Shown here piece after piece: positions 1-7,971 of a stretch of DNA of 57,570 nt. The stretch covers positions 1-57,570 of the forward strand of contig JAGQOU010000099.1 in NCBI GenBank assembly GCA_020427145.1. The letters are read 5' to 3'. Under the pieces are notes generated by a model. That model was not told the DNA's origin, did not search any database, and saw only the letters and a program-made list of their open reading frames with translations. A program made the position numbers and the translations under genes. The stretch is from Planctomycetales bacterium. Lineage in GTDB: Bacteria > Planctomycetota > Planctomycetia > Pirellulales > Lacipirellulaceae. Position 1 is the first letter of the stretch. Every line of letters starts with the position of its first letter.

Positions 1-20
1 CGCCCCGGCGAGCCGGGGCG
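1..20 (-). terminator. Hairpin downstream of the PEP-CTERM gene
   Basis: An 8-bp perfect GC stem (CGCCCCGG / CCGGGGCG) with a 4-nt loop lies about 43 bp past the stop codon at 63. The window edge hides any T-tract, so it is a likely but unproven terminator for the minus-strand gene. Confidence 0.5.
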
Positions 21-62
21 ACGTGCGTGAGAATCATTTCGCTGCGATCTTGATGAGTCGCA

Positions 63-830
63 CTAGGCCGAGCGACGGCGTCGCCGCCAAAAGTAGGCGC
101 CGGCGATGCTCAGGCCCGACCACGCCGCGAGCGACGTCGCTTCGGGGACGGCTCCTGCGTCGCCGACGAGGACCTGAATCCGCGTGGACGCAATGACGCC
201 GTTGAGGTCAGAGGCGGACAGGGTCACGAAGTAGTTTCCGCTCACGGAGGGATCAAATGATTCGGGTCCCGTAAAGAAATTCAGCTGCCAGGAGTTCTGC
301 GCCAGATTGTTGTTGGCGATCAGAGTCGAGTAACCGGCTGCGTCCGCCGCTTCGGCGCCGCCATTGTCCGGCGTCGAGTTGTCGCCGATTGAATGGTCGG
401 CGTAAGCCACATTGATCGGGTCGAACGTCAAAGCGTTGATCCCCGGCCCTGGCGAGTAGTCAATACTGAGGCTGTAGGTCAGGTCGTCGAGATTGAGGCC
501 GCTCGTGCCGAGATAGTCGGTGTTGATCGACCAATCGAAGCTCCACGACGCGCGATTCCCGCCCGGGCCGAAGTTGCCCGCGTCGAAGGCGCCGTAAGTG
601 CCATCGCCTTGGCTCAGGTAGGTGCTCTGCGGAGCGGGCCAACGGATCTTGGCGCGCAGGCCGACCTCGACGCCGTTGGCGCGATCGACGGTAAACCCGC
701 CGTTGGCGTTGCCGCTGCCGAAAATCACAGAGTTCGTCACGTTCTGGTCGAACTGCAGCGAAGCTTGAGCGCACGGTGCGCAGGCGCCACAGAGGAGGGC
801 CGCGGCGGCGGCCAGATTCAGGAATTTCAT
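63..830 (-). CDS. PEP-CTERM-like secreted protein
   Basis: A 255-residue exported protein of unknown function. It starts MKFLNLAAAAALLCGACAP, a hydrophobic signal peptide ending near AQAS; this ATG was preferred to an upstream extension because it places the signal peptide at the N-terminus. The body is Gly/Asn/Asp-rich and probably beta-structured. The last 30 residues have the tripartite sorting layout: VPEA motif, a hydrophobic segment containing WSGLSIAGAYFW, and an RRRRR tail. In PEP-CTERM systems this segment is recognised by an exosortase in the inner membrane, and one is encoded at 40.8-41.7 kb. Here the usual VPEP is VPEA, as in the second such protein at 43.3 kb. No clear Shine-Dalgarno is visible. 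The ligand or structural role cannot be told from sequence. Confidence 0.85.
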   Translation of the reverse strand: MKFLNLAAAAALLCGACAPCAQASLQFDQNVTNSVIFGSGNANGGFTVDRANGVEVGLRAKIRWPAPQSTYLSQGDGTYGAFDAGNFGPGGNRASWSFDWSINTDYLGTSGLNLDDLTYSLSIDYSPGPGINALTFDPINVAYADHSIGDNSTPDNGGAEAADAAGYSTLIANNNLAQNSWQLNFFTGPESFDPSVSGNYFVTLSASDLNGVIASTRIQVLVGDAGAVPEATSLAAWSGLSIAGAYFWRRRRRSA

Positions 831-1373
831 CGTTTGCGATCCAATACCAATTCCGAGGAGTAAGGTCCCATGGGCGACAACCAGTCGGTCTCGCCAACCA
901 GCTACAGGCGAGCCGGAACGAGACGAGCTGAACTCCAGCCCCCGGGCGGATTGGGCCAAAGCCCCCCACCGTTAAGAGTCCTACCCTATTTGCGAAGCGC
1001 CGTCTTGTCAAAAAACCCGGGCGGCAAATGAAGCATTTGTAATGTTTTCGTAAGGTTGAGTCGCTGGGCGTTCCCCCTCCGTGCGCACGAGTCGCGGTTC
1101 AAGGGGACGCGCTAACGGCCAAAATCCCGGTGGGGATGGGGGATTTGCCGTTCCCGTGGGGCCGAGACGGGCGTTGGCGAACGGAGGGAATCTCCCCAGG
1201 GAGAACTTGGGGGGATCTCAGCACACGGGCCCCGCTTGCCAAGGGCGGGGCGCCCGCTGCCTTAACATGAGTAGGGCGGCCGCATTGGCAGCCATGCTGC
1301 ACGGCCCCGCTCGTCGTCGTTCAGCGACGAGCGACAGCTGCGCGCCTGTGAGAGCAGCCAGGCCGCCGCCCTC
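831..1373. other. Intergenic region between PEP-CTERM gene and wecA-like gene
   Basis: About 540 bp with no convincing gene; short open frames here lack a recognisable domain. It should hold the promoter of the minus-strand PEP-CTERM gene (an AT-richer patch lies near 1025-1060) and the 3' end of the wecA-like transcript, with a hairpin at 1308-1333. Confidence 0.6.
1308..1333 (-). terminator. Hairpin past the wecA-like gene
   Basis: A 9-bp perfect stem (CGCTCGTCG / CGACGAGCG) with an 8-nt loop starts about 40 bp downstream of the wecA-like stop codon. No T-tract follows on the minus strand, so it may be an RNA-stabilising or factor-dependent 3' structure rather than an intrinsic terminator. 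Confidence 0.4.
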
Positions 1374-2942
1374 TCATTCTGCTGCCACGTGCGCGGCCAG
1401 GCGATGCGACGAACCACCTGAATTCGCGACGTACTGCGGCACGGGCGTGACAACGGGGTTGTGCTGGGTTGCGGCTTCTGTTTCGACCGCGATGACCCGC
1501 GCAAGCTGTGATTCCAGCGGCTCGACGTATTCCAAGAGCTCCTGGAGCTGCTGCGCCCCGGCGGCGCCGTTTTGACGCCCGGTCGCCGACAGTTTGCCAA
1601 CCGTCGTGCCGTGATGCGTCAGCGGCAGCGACAGCTCCCAGCCGGCGACGCCCACCGGGTCTTGGCGGCAACTCGGTTGATTCCAGTTCGCGTAGAACTG
1701 CTCGTGGAGCCTAGGAATGTTCACGGTCAATCGGAGGGACGAAAGGCCGTGCCGTTGGGCGGCTTCGGTGAGTCCTTCCCAGAAGACTTGCCAGACGCGC
1801 GTCCCCTGCAGATGGACGACAGTCTCGGTCGGCGAATCAGGCTCGACGCTCTTGCGACGCAGAACCCGCCGTAGCGCGCCGCTGGTTCGTTTTGCCACCA
1901 ACAACACCTCGACGTGCCCAAAGACCTTGGCGGACGCCAGCGCGACAAACACGCCCACGGCCGCCGCCATCGCATAGTAGTCGAGACCGGTGTAAAAGCT
2001 CGCCAGGGCGCCGGCGCAAGTCACGGCGGTCATCCCGGCGATTGACGCGACGGTTCGTTTTACCGACCAGCCGCGCAGCAAGAGCGAGTGGTGGAGGTGG
2101 CCGCGATCGGGCGTAAAGACGCTCTGTCCGGTGGTGACGCGACGGACCATCGCGGCGGAGGCGTCCAGGATGGGGATGGCGCAGATCGCCACCGGGACCA
2201 TCAATGCGAACGCCGCTTGGGTCTTCGTGGCGCAATGCACGGAGACGGCGGCGACCAGCAGCCCGATGAGCATGCTGCCCGTGTCGCCCAGGTACATTCT
2301 CGCCGGCGGGCCGTTGAACCGCAGGAACGCGATCAGGGCGCCGCAGGCGGCAAAACAGATCATTGAGGCGAAGGGATTTCCCAGCGACGCGGCGACGACG
2401 CCCAGCGTGCCCAGCACAATCGCTCCCACCGACGAGGCGAGCCCGTCGATGCCGTCAATGAGATTAAACGCATTGACGCAGCCGACGCAGAAGAACAGCG
2501 TGAAAGCGAATCCAAACTCGTTCAACGGCATGACGTAGCCGAAGAGGGAGACTTCATGAAAACCAAATCCACTCGAGAGCAGCAGGCCGATCGACAGAAA
2601 CTGACCGACGAGTTTGTAGATGCCGGTCAGGCCGTAGAGGTCGTCCACCAGACCCACGGCCATCATCACAAGCAGCGCGGGAATCAGGCCCCGCAAGAGC
2701 TTGGCGGTCCCGGCCGTCGGTTCGATGGCGCCGGCGCCGCTGACAATCCAGACGGCGATCGCCGCCGCCAGGCAGACGGCCACGCCCCCCAGCAGCGCCA
2801 CGGGTTCGCGTTGGGTTTTTCGCCCTTTATCGGGAGCATCCACGGCCCCCACGCGGTACGCCAGCCACATGACTCGCGGAGTCAGCAGCAGCGCAGCAAG
2901 GAGAGCAATTGCGCCCGTGAGCACAGCAATAGCAGGCGTCAT
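1374..2942 (-). CDS. WecA/MraY-family polyprenyl-phosphate sugar-1-phosphate transferase with C-terminal extension
   Basis: A 522-residue inner-membrane enzyme expected to transfer a HexNAc-1-phosphate from a UDP-sugar to undecaprenyl phosphate, the first step of lipid-linked glycan synthesis. Family motifs are in order: the Asp pair in GLVDDLYGL (about 97-105), NAFNLIDGIDGL (157-168), GDTGSM (219-224) and the His-rich cytoplasmic loop RGHLHH (280-285). About ten hydrophobic segments lie between residues 1 and 345. Typical members end near residue 350; this one adds about 170 soluble residues with no domain I recognise. The ATG at 2942 was chosen because it starts directly before the first membrane helix. 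It is transcribed away from the exopolysaccharide operon. The family is clear; the sugar substrate is not. Confidence 0.9.
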   Translation of the reverse strand: MTPAIAVLTGAIALLAALLLTPRVMWLAYRVGAVDAPDKGRKTQREPVALLGGVAVCLAAAIAVWIVSGAGAIEPTAGTAKLLRGLIPALLVMMAVGLVDDLYGLTGIYKLVGQFLSIGLLLSSGFGFHEVSLFGYVMPLNEFGFAFTLFFCVGCVNAFNLIDGIDGLASSVGAIVLGTLGVVAASLGNPFASMICFAACGALIAFLRFNGPPARMYLGDTGSMLIGLLVAAVSVHCATKTQAAFALMVPVAICAIPILDASAAMVRRVTTGQSVFTPDRGHLHHSLLLRGWSVKRTVASIAGMTAVTCAGALASFYTGLDYYAMAAAVGVFVALASAKVFGHVEVLLVAKRTSGALRRVLRRKSVEPDSPTETVVHLQGTRVWQVFWEGLTEAAQRHGLSSLRLTVNIPRLHEQFYANWNQPSCRQDPVGVAGWELSLPLTHHGTTVGKLSATGRQNGAAGAQQLQELLEYVEPLESQLARVIAVETEAATQHNPVVTPVPQYVANSGGSSHRLAAHVAAE

Positions 2943-4072
2943 CTGGCGGTGTATGTCTTGGAGGTGGGAGGCGTGCGAACCGACGCCGCGATGCCGAAGA
3001 CGTCCTTCAGCCAAACAAATTGCGAACGGACCGTCGCGACGCAATCCTAAGAAGGGTGTCCTGACTACTGGCCCGAGCGAACTCCCGGAGGGCGGGCATG
3101 CGTCGGCGACGCATGGGTAACCGAGAGTCTCTTTGGGCTGTCGATCAGGTAGTTATGGTGAGCGAAACAGCGCCGGTTGGCAAGAGTTTTTTGGTTGAAA
3201 GCCAGAACAATCCGTTTCAAAGTCCTAATAAGGGCGAAGTTTCCCGTGCGTGGTGGTATTCGGCCAAAGCCCCGCACGCCGTAAAGAAAACTTGAAGGTT
3301 GCGAAAACGACACGTGGGGACGCCCGGAATGCGGGAGATGCGACGAGATCGTTGGCTAAATTCGTTCCGCCCGGGTGCGTCGCGGAGCGTCAGCGTGTTT
3401 CTCGCGGCCGAAAATGCTCGTTTCTTGCACCGCGCTCCCGTCAGGATGGATGAATGCGGCGAGCGCCGCTCCAGTGTGTCTCCGAGCAAGCCGCCCCGAC
3501 GATTGCGACGGCTGTTCCGCTGGCAACGCCTTGAGCGCCGTGTCTGCGGCTTGGCGGGGGATACTGCCGCCTCAACGAACGAGCCGGCCTCCGCTGACAG
3601 CCGGACTGCCTAGTTCCCGCACGGCCCCGGCAATCCCGAGAATCGTCCCGGTTGAGATTTTTAGGGTGCAGTCTCAGGGGTTTTGGCACAAAATTGCTTC
3701 TCAACTGCGCAGGAACGACTAATATAAGCGGTGCCGCGAGAGAATCTCGTTGGGACCGCCCCGGCGTGTTCTCGCAGCGACTCCCCGCCGGGTTGAGCAA
3801 GAAGGTCGTTTTCGCGGCCAGGTTCAACCCATACGAGCGCGCGTCAGGCGGAGGCGCAATGCTCTTGCTATGAGAGACAAGCCAGCCGGCTCGACCAACA
3901 GAAGGGTCGGAGCGGACGGCCAATCCCTGTAACAGAGAAGCGGTTCATTTCGATACATCGCCGGCGTGGGCGGTGCACCGACGTGGACGGAGTCTACCCT
4001 GGCGAAGCCCTTTCAGCCCCCCGCCATCCAGTACAGATATCTTCGTTGCTCCAGCTTAAAGACAATCCCCCG
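2943..4072. other. Long gene-free leader between wecA-like gene and the glycan operon
   Basis: About 1.1 kb between divergent genes with no supportable coding region. It should contain the wecA-like promoter on the minus strand and the promoter and long untranslated leader of the plus-strand operon. A hairpin lies at 3097-3115. Around 3683-3728 there is an AT-richer patch with weak promoter-like hexamers (TTGCTT and TAATAT, 20 bp apart, too wide for an ideal sigma-70 site). A NusG/RfaH-like gene begins right after it. Confidence 0.6.
3097..3115. repeat. Perfect inverted repeat, 8-bp arms
   Basis: CATGCGTC and GACGCATG flank a 3-nt loop about 155 bp upstream of the wecA-like start. It could form a hairpin in that gene's leader or serve as a protein site; its function is unknown. 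Confidence 0.45.
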
Positions 4073-4759
4073 ATGACGCTGCCGCGCGGTCCGTCACTCA
4101 CCGACGAGTCCGCGGTCTGGACAGCGGTCTACACTAGGCCGCGCCAGGAAAAAGCCCTGGCGTGGGATCTGTGCCGCAAGGGGGTGCCCTACTTCCTCCC
4201 CATGGTGGAGCGGGTGACGTCCTCCGGCGGCCGCCGGAGGCGGAACCTCTATCCGCTGTTTGCGTCGTACGTGTTTTGCTCGGCGCGCGACGACGATCGT
4301 CTGGCCGTGCTGAAGACGGAGCGCGCGCTGCATTTCCTTGACGTCCAGCCGTGCCAGCAGGCGCAGTTCCGCCGCGAAATCGCCTCGCTGGAATGCGGGC
4401 TGCGCAACGCCCCGTCGGAAGTCGCGATCTATCCCAAGTTGGTGGCCGGCGCGCGGGTTCGCGTGACCGGCGGCCCGCTGAAAGACGCCGAAGGCGTGAT
4501 CATCAACGCCGATCGCAAGACCAAGCTCTTGCTCGGCGTGACCGTGATGGGCGGCGGCGCCGTCGTCGAGATCCACGCCGACATGGTTGAGCCGCTCCGA
4601 GCCTCGGAGGGAGAGGCTTCACACGGCAGCATCGAATACCAAGTCGGGGAGGACGCCTTCGTGGCCGTCGAACGTTTGCCGCGGGGCAAGCAGTCTGTTC
4701 CTCCCGTTCCGCGCGGGAAAACGTCCCTCCCGCGCGTCGTCAGAGAGCGCCCGCATTGA
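4073..4759 (+). CDS. NusG/RfaH-like transcription elongation factor
   Basis: A 228-residue specialised NusG paralogue. The N-terminal NGN domain is visible in TAVYTRPRQEKALAWDL (about 16-32) and the segment GVPYFLPMVER, and a KOW domain in GARVRVTGGPLKDAEGVI (about 123-140). Such proteins (RfaH, UpxY, LoaP) ride RNA polymerase and suppress early termination in long polysaccharide operons, often acting at their own leader. It is the first gene of a plus-strand array running to 32.7 kb and follows a gene-free leader of about 1.1 kb, which fits that job. The ATG at 4073 was chosen over an in-frame GTG 90 bp upstream because the NGN domain starts soon after it. After the KOW domain the tail from about 180 is Arg/Pro-rich and probably disordered. 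It could act on other loci too. Confidence 0.85.
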   Translation: MTLPRGPSLTDESAVWTAVYTRPRQEKALAWDLCRKGVPYFLPMVERVTSSGGRRRRNLYPLFASYVFCSARDDDRLAVLKTERALHFLDVQPCQQAQFRREIASLECGLRNAPSEVAIYPKLVAGARVRVTGGPLKDAEGVIINADRKTKLLLGVTVMGGGAVVEIHADMVEPLRASEGEASHGSIEYQVGEDAFVAVERLPRGKQSVPPVPRGKTSLPRVVRERPH

Positions 4760-4820
4760 GTGAACTGGCGCAATGCCGCGACGGTCTCCGCGCGATCGTC
4801 TTCGTGAAGAGAGCAGCCCA

Positions 4821-5879
4821 GTGACAAAACGCTTGTTGGTGACCGGTTCCTCGGGGCTCATTGGGTCGGAAGTTTGCTGCTACTTCAGCCGCAACGACTG
4901 GGAGATCCACGGCGTCGACAACAACCAACGCGCCGTCTTCTTCGGCGCGGCCGGCGACACGCGCTGGAACCAGCAGCGGCTGCAGGCCGAGCTCCCCCAG
5001 TTCGTGCATCACGAACTCGACATTCGCGACCGGGGAGGCGTGCTGCGACTGCTCGCCGAGGTCCGCCCCGACGCCGTCGTGCACACGGCGGCCCAGCCAA
5101 GCCACGATCGGGCCGCGGCCATCCCGTTCGACGATTTTGACACCAACGCCGTCGGCACGCTCAACCTGCTGGAGGCCTGCCGGCAGGCCTGCCCCGAGTC
5201 GCCGTTCGTGCACATGTCGACCAATAAGGTCTACGGCGACCGGCCCAACACGATCGCCCTGAAAGAATGCGCGACCCGGTGGGACTACGACGATCCCGCG
5301 TACGCGGCCGGCATTCCCGAGACCTTCTCCATCGACCAGTCGAAGCACTCGCTGTTTGGGGCCTCCAAGGTCGCCGCCGACGTGATGGTCCAGGAATACG
5401 GCCGCTACTTTGGGCTGCCGAGCTGCTGTCTGCGGGGCGGCTGCCTCACGGGCCCCAATCATACGGGCGTCGAGTTGCACGGGTTTTTGAGCTACCTGGT
5501 CCGCTGCAATCTCGAGGGGCGTCAGTACCGCGTCTTCGGCTACCAGGGCAAGCAGGTCCGCGACAACATCCACTCGGAGGACGTCGCCCGCTTTATCGAC
5601 GCTTTTATCGCCGCGCCCCGCTGCGGCGAGGTCTACAACATCGGCGGCGGCAAGGCGAACAGCTGTTCGATCCTGGAGGCCTTTCAAATCGCCGAGCGAT
5701 TCAGCGGCCGGCCGATGGACTACGTCTACGTCGAAGAGAATCGCATCGGCGACCACATCTGCTATTACAGCGATCTGACGAAGATGCGCACCCATTATCC
5801 CAGCTGGGATATTTCGATTTCCTTGGAAGAGACAATCGGCCAGATCGTCGAGTCCTGGCAAGCGAGGCTGTCGCAGTGA
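4821..5879 (+). CDS. SDR-family NAD-dependent epimerase/dehydratase (CDP-paratose 2-epimerase-like)
   Basis: A 352-residue extended short-chain dehydrogenase acting on nucleotide sugars in the cytoplasm. The NAD-binding motif is GSSGLIG near residue 8, and the active-site strand reads STNKVYGD as in CDP-paratose/CDP-tyvelose 2-epimerases. The usual YxxxK motif reads FGASK, so the catalytic tyrosine is replaced by phenylalanine. I recall similar [10 protein letters not shown] segments in related proteins, so this may be a subfamily trait rather than damage. The GTG at 4821 is preceded by GAAGAGAG and puts the Rossmann motif at the N-terminus. The next gene is a second epimerase of the same broad family, so the two may work in series to make an unusual sugar donor. 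The exact substrate is unknown. Confidence 0.8.
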   Translation: MTKRLLVTGSSGLIGSEVCCYFSRNDWEIHGVDNNQRAVFFGAAGDTRWNQQRLQAELPQFVHHELDIRDRGGVLRLLAEVRPDAVVHTAAQPSHDRAAAIPFDDFDTNAVGTLNLLEACRQACPESPFVHMSTNKVYGDRPNTIALKECATRWDYDDPAYAAGIPETFSIDQSKHSLFGASKVAADVMVQEYGRYFGLPSCCLRGGCLTGPNHTGVELHGFLSYLVRCNLEGRQYRVFGYQGKQVRDNIHSEDVARFIDAFIAAPRCGEVYNIGGGKANSCSILEAFQIAERFSGRPMDYVYVEENRIGDHICYYSDLTKMRTHYPSWDISISLEETIGQIVESWQARLSQ

Positions 5880-5934
5880 CCATCGCCCCGCCCTGCCCTG
5901 TCGCCCTGGCGCCGCTTGGGAACTGCCCAGCTAC

Positions 5935-7002
5935 GTGAAGATCCTCATCACAGGCATCTGCGGATTCGTCGGCTCGGTGCTCGCCGAGTCGCTGGCCGCC
6001 AGCGCGCAGGTGGACGCGATCGTCGGCATCGATAACCTCAGCCGCGCCGGGAGCGAGCGCAACGTGGCTCGGCTCAAGGAATTGGGCGTTGAGGTCCGTC
6101 GCGGCGACATTCGCAACGCCAGCGATCTCGATGCGATCGATCGCGTCGACTGGCTCATCGACGCGGCCGCCAATCCGAGCGTCTTGGCCGGCGTCGACGG
6201 CAAGACCAGCAGCCGCCAACTCGTCGAGCACAACCTCGTCGGCACGGTCAACATGCTGGAGTTCTGCCGCCGCCACCAGGCGACCTTCACGCTGTTGTCC
6301 ACCAGCCGCGTCTATTCGATCGCACCGCTGGCAGCGCTGCGCGTCGAAGAGTCTGCGGGGGCGTTTCGCCCAATCGCCGATCAGGAGTTTCCCGCGGGTT
6401 TAAGCCCCCGCGGCGTGAGCGAGGAGTTTTCGACGGAGCCCCCCGTCTCGCTCTACGGCAGCACGAAGGTTTGTTCCGAGCACCTCGCCCTCGAGTATGG
6501 CGCTGCGTTCGACTTCCCGGTGTGGATCAATCGCTGCGGCGTCATGGCCGGCGCCGGACAGTTCGGCCACCCGGCCCAAGGGATATTTTCCTACTGGATC
6601 CACAGCTTTCGCGAGCGGCGGCCCTTGAAATACATCGGCTTCGGCGGCGCGGGCCGGCAGGTCCGCGACTGCCTCCACCCCCGCGATCTCGTGCCGCTGC
6701 TGCTAGCGCAGTGCGCCTCGGCAGCGGGTGGCGATCAGTCTCGCATCGTCAACGTCAGCGGCGGCGTGGAGAACTCCATCTCGTTGGCCCAGTTGACCAG
6801 TTGGTGCGAACAGCGGTTCGAACCGCTGCCGATCGAATCCGTCCCCCAGGGGCGGCGATTTGATTTGCCGTGGGTTGTTTTGGATCCATCGCGAGCTCAA
6901 AGCCAGTGGAAGTGGCAGCCCGCCACGTCAATCAACGAGACTTTGGCCGAGATCGCCGATTTCGCCGACGCCGAACCCCATTGGCTCGCGTTGTCATGTT
7001 AA
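5935..7002 (+). CDS. SDR-family NAD-dependent nucleotide-sugar epimerase
   Basis: A 355-residue extended SDR enzyme starting at a GTG that gives MKILITGICGFVGS, the Rossmann glycine motif at residues 7-13. It keeps the active-site serine region (LLSTSRVYS) and an intact YGSTK motif, unlike its upstream neighbour. It resembles CDP-paratose 2-epimerase and UDP-glucose 4-epimerase type proteins and should interconvert or dehydrate a nucleotide sugar used by the downstream glycosyltransferases. It lies 55 bp after the first epimerase and 38 bp before wzm, so co-transcription is likely. The substrate cannot be assigned from sequence. Confidence 0.8.
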   Translation: MKILITGICGFVGSVLAESLAASAQVDAIVGIDNLSRAGSERNVARLKELGVEVRRGDIRNASDLDAIDRVDWLIDAAANPSVLAGVDGKTSSRQLVEHNLVGTVNMLEFCRRHQATFTLLSTSRVYSIAPLAALRVEESAGAFRPIADQEFPAGLSPRGVSEEFSTEPPVSLYGSTKVCSEHLALEYGAAFDFPVWINRCGVMAGAGQFGHPAQGIFSYWIHSFRERRPLKYIGFGGAGRQVRDCLHPRDLVPLLLAQCASAAGGDQSRIVNVSGGVENSISLAQLTSWCEQRFEPLPIESVPQGRRFDLPWVVLDPSRAQSQWKWQPATSINETLAEIADFADAEPHWLALSC

Positions 7003-7040
7003 TCAGTTGCGCCGAATTCGGCATGGGACAAGACCCCTAG

Positions 7041-7946
7041 ATGGCATCGATCGAAGCGACAATTCCCGACGTGCAAGACGATCAAATCAAGTCCCGGGCC
7101 GAAGAGGACGCGGGCGACTGGACGCTCCTCATCGAGCCCCGCAATTCGCTGTTCGACCTGCGCTTGCACGAGGTCTGGCACTACCGCGATCTGCTGTTTC
7201 TGTTCGTCCGCCGCGACTTTGTCGCCTTCTACAAGCAGACGATCCTCGGGCCGGTGTGGTTTTTCGTCCAGCCGATTCTCACCACGTTGATGTTCATCCT
7301 GGTGTTCAAGAACATCGCCGGGCTGTCGACCGACGGCCTGCCGCCGATCTTGTTCTACTTGTGCGGCGTCACGTTCTGGAACTACTTCGCCGATTGCTTC
7401 AACAAAACGGCCACGGTCTTCACGACCAACGCCCAGCTGTTCGGCAAGGTGTATTTTCCGCGTGTCATCGCCCCGCTGGCGATCGTCATGTCGAACCTGG
7501 TTCGCTTTGGCGTCCAGTTTGTGCTGTTTATGTGCTTTCTGGCTTGGTTCTGGGCTCGCGGCGAGGTCCAGCCCAACGCCGCGGCGCTGCTCATGCCGCT
7601 GCTGATCGCCATCATGGCCACGTTTAGCCTGGGGCTCGGCATGCTGTTCTCGGCGCTGACCACCAAATACCGCGACCTCGTGTTTCTGCTTAGTTTCGGC
7701 GTGCAACTGCTCATGTACGCCACGCCAGTGATCTACCCCATGTCGCAGATGTCGCCGCGCATTGCTCAGTATCTTCGTTGGAACCCGCTGGCGCCGCTGA
7801 TCGAGACGGCTCGCTACGGCTTTCTCGGCTCGGGCAGTTTCTCGTGGGGATGGCTGGCCTACTCGGCGACCATCGCGGTTATGGCGTTTCTCGCGTCGAC
7901 GGTCGTGTTCAATCGCGTCGAAAAGACTTTTATGGACACCGTTTGA
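7041..7946 (+). CDS. wzm: ABC-2 polysaccharide exporter permease
   Basis: A 301-residue inner-membrane permease of the Wzm/TagG family that moves a lipid-linked polysaccharide to the periplasmic side. After a cytoplasmic N-terminus (1-55) it shows LFVRRDFVAFYKQTILGPVW, characteristic of the family, then about six hydrophobic segments, with FLLSFGVQLLMYATPVIYP in the later half. Length is normal, perhaps with an extra 20-30 residues at the N-terminus. It is followed 25 bp later by its ATPase wzt. Such pairs export chains polymerised in the cytoplasm, so the Wzy-like polymerase elsewhere in the cluster is unexpected. Confidence 0.93.
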   Translation: MASIEATIPDVQDDQIKSRAEEDAGDWTLLIEPRNSLFDLRLHEVWHYRDLLFLFVRRDFVAFYKQTILGPVWFFVQPILTTLMFILVFKNIAGLSTDGLPPILFYLCGVTFWNYFADCFNKTATVFTTNAQLFGKVYFPRVIAPLAIVMSNLVRFGVQFVLFMCFLAWFWARGEVQPNAAALLMPLLIAIMATFSLGLGMLFSALTTKYRDLVFLLSFGVQLLMYATPVIYPMSQMSPRIAQYLRWNPLAPLIETARYGFLGSGSFSWGWLAYSATIAVMAFLASTVVFNRVEKTFMDTV

Positions 7947-7971
7947 GCGTATCGCTGAGTCAGATTCCAAA

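Noticed and set aside
3684-3697. Sigma-54-like TGGCAC-N4-TTGC upstream of the NusG-like gene
   Set aside because: The hexamers match well, but the spacing between the GG and GC doublets is one base too short, which normally abolishes sigma-54 recognition.
4740-5861. Long antisense open frame opposite the first epimerase
   Set aside because: It mirrors the codon pattern of a strongly recognisable epimerase and shows no domain of its own; GC-rich genes routinely create such frames.
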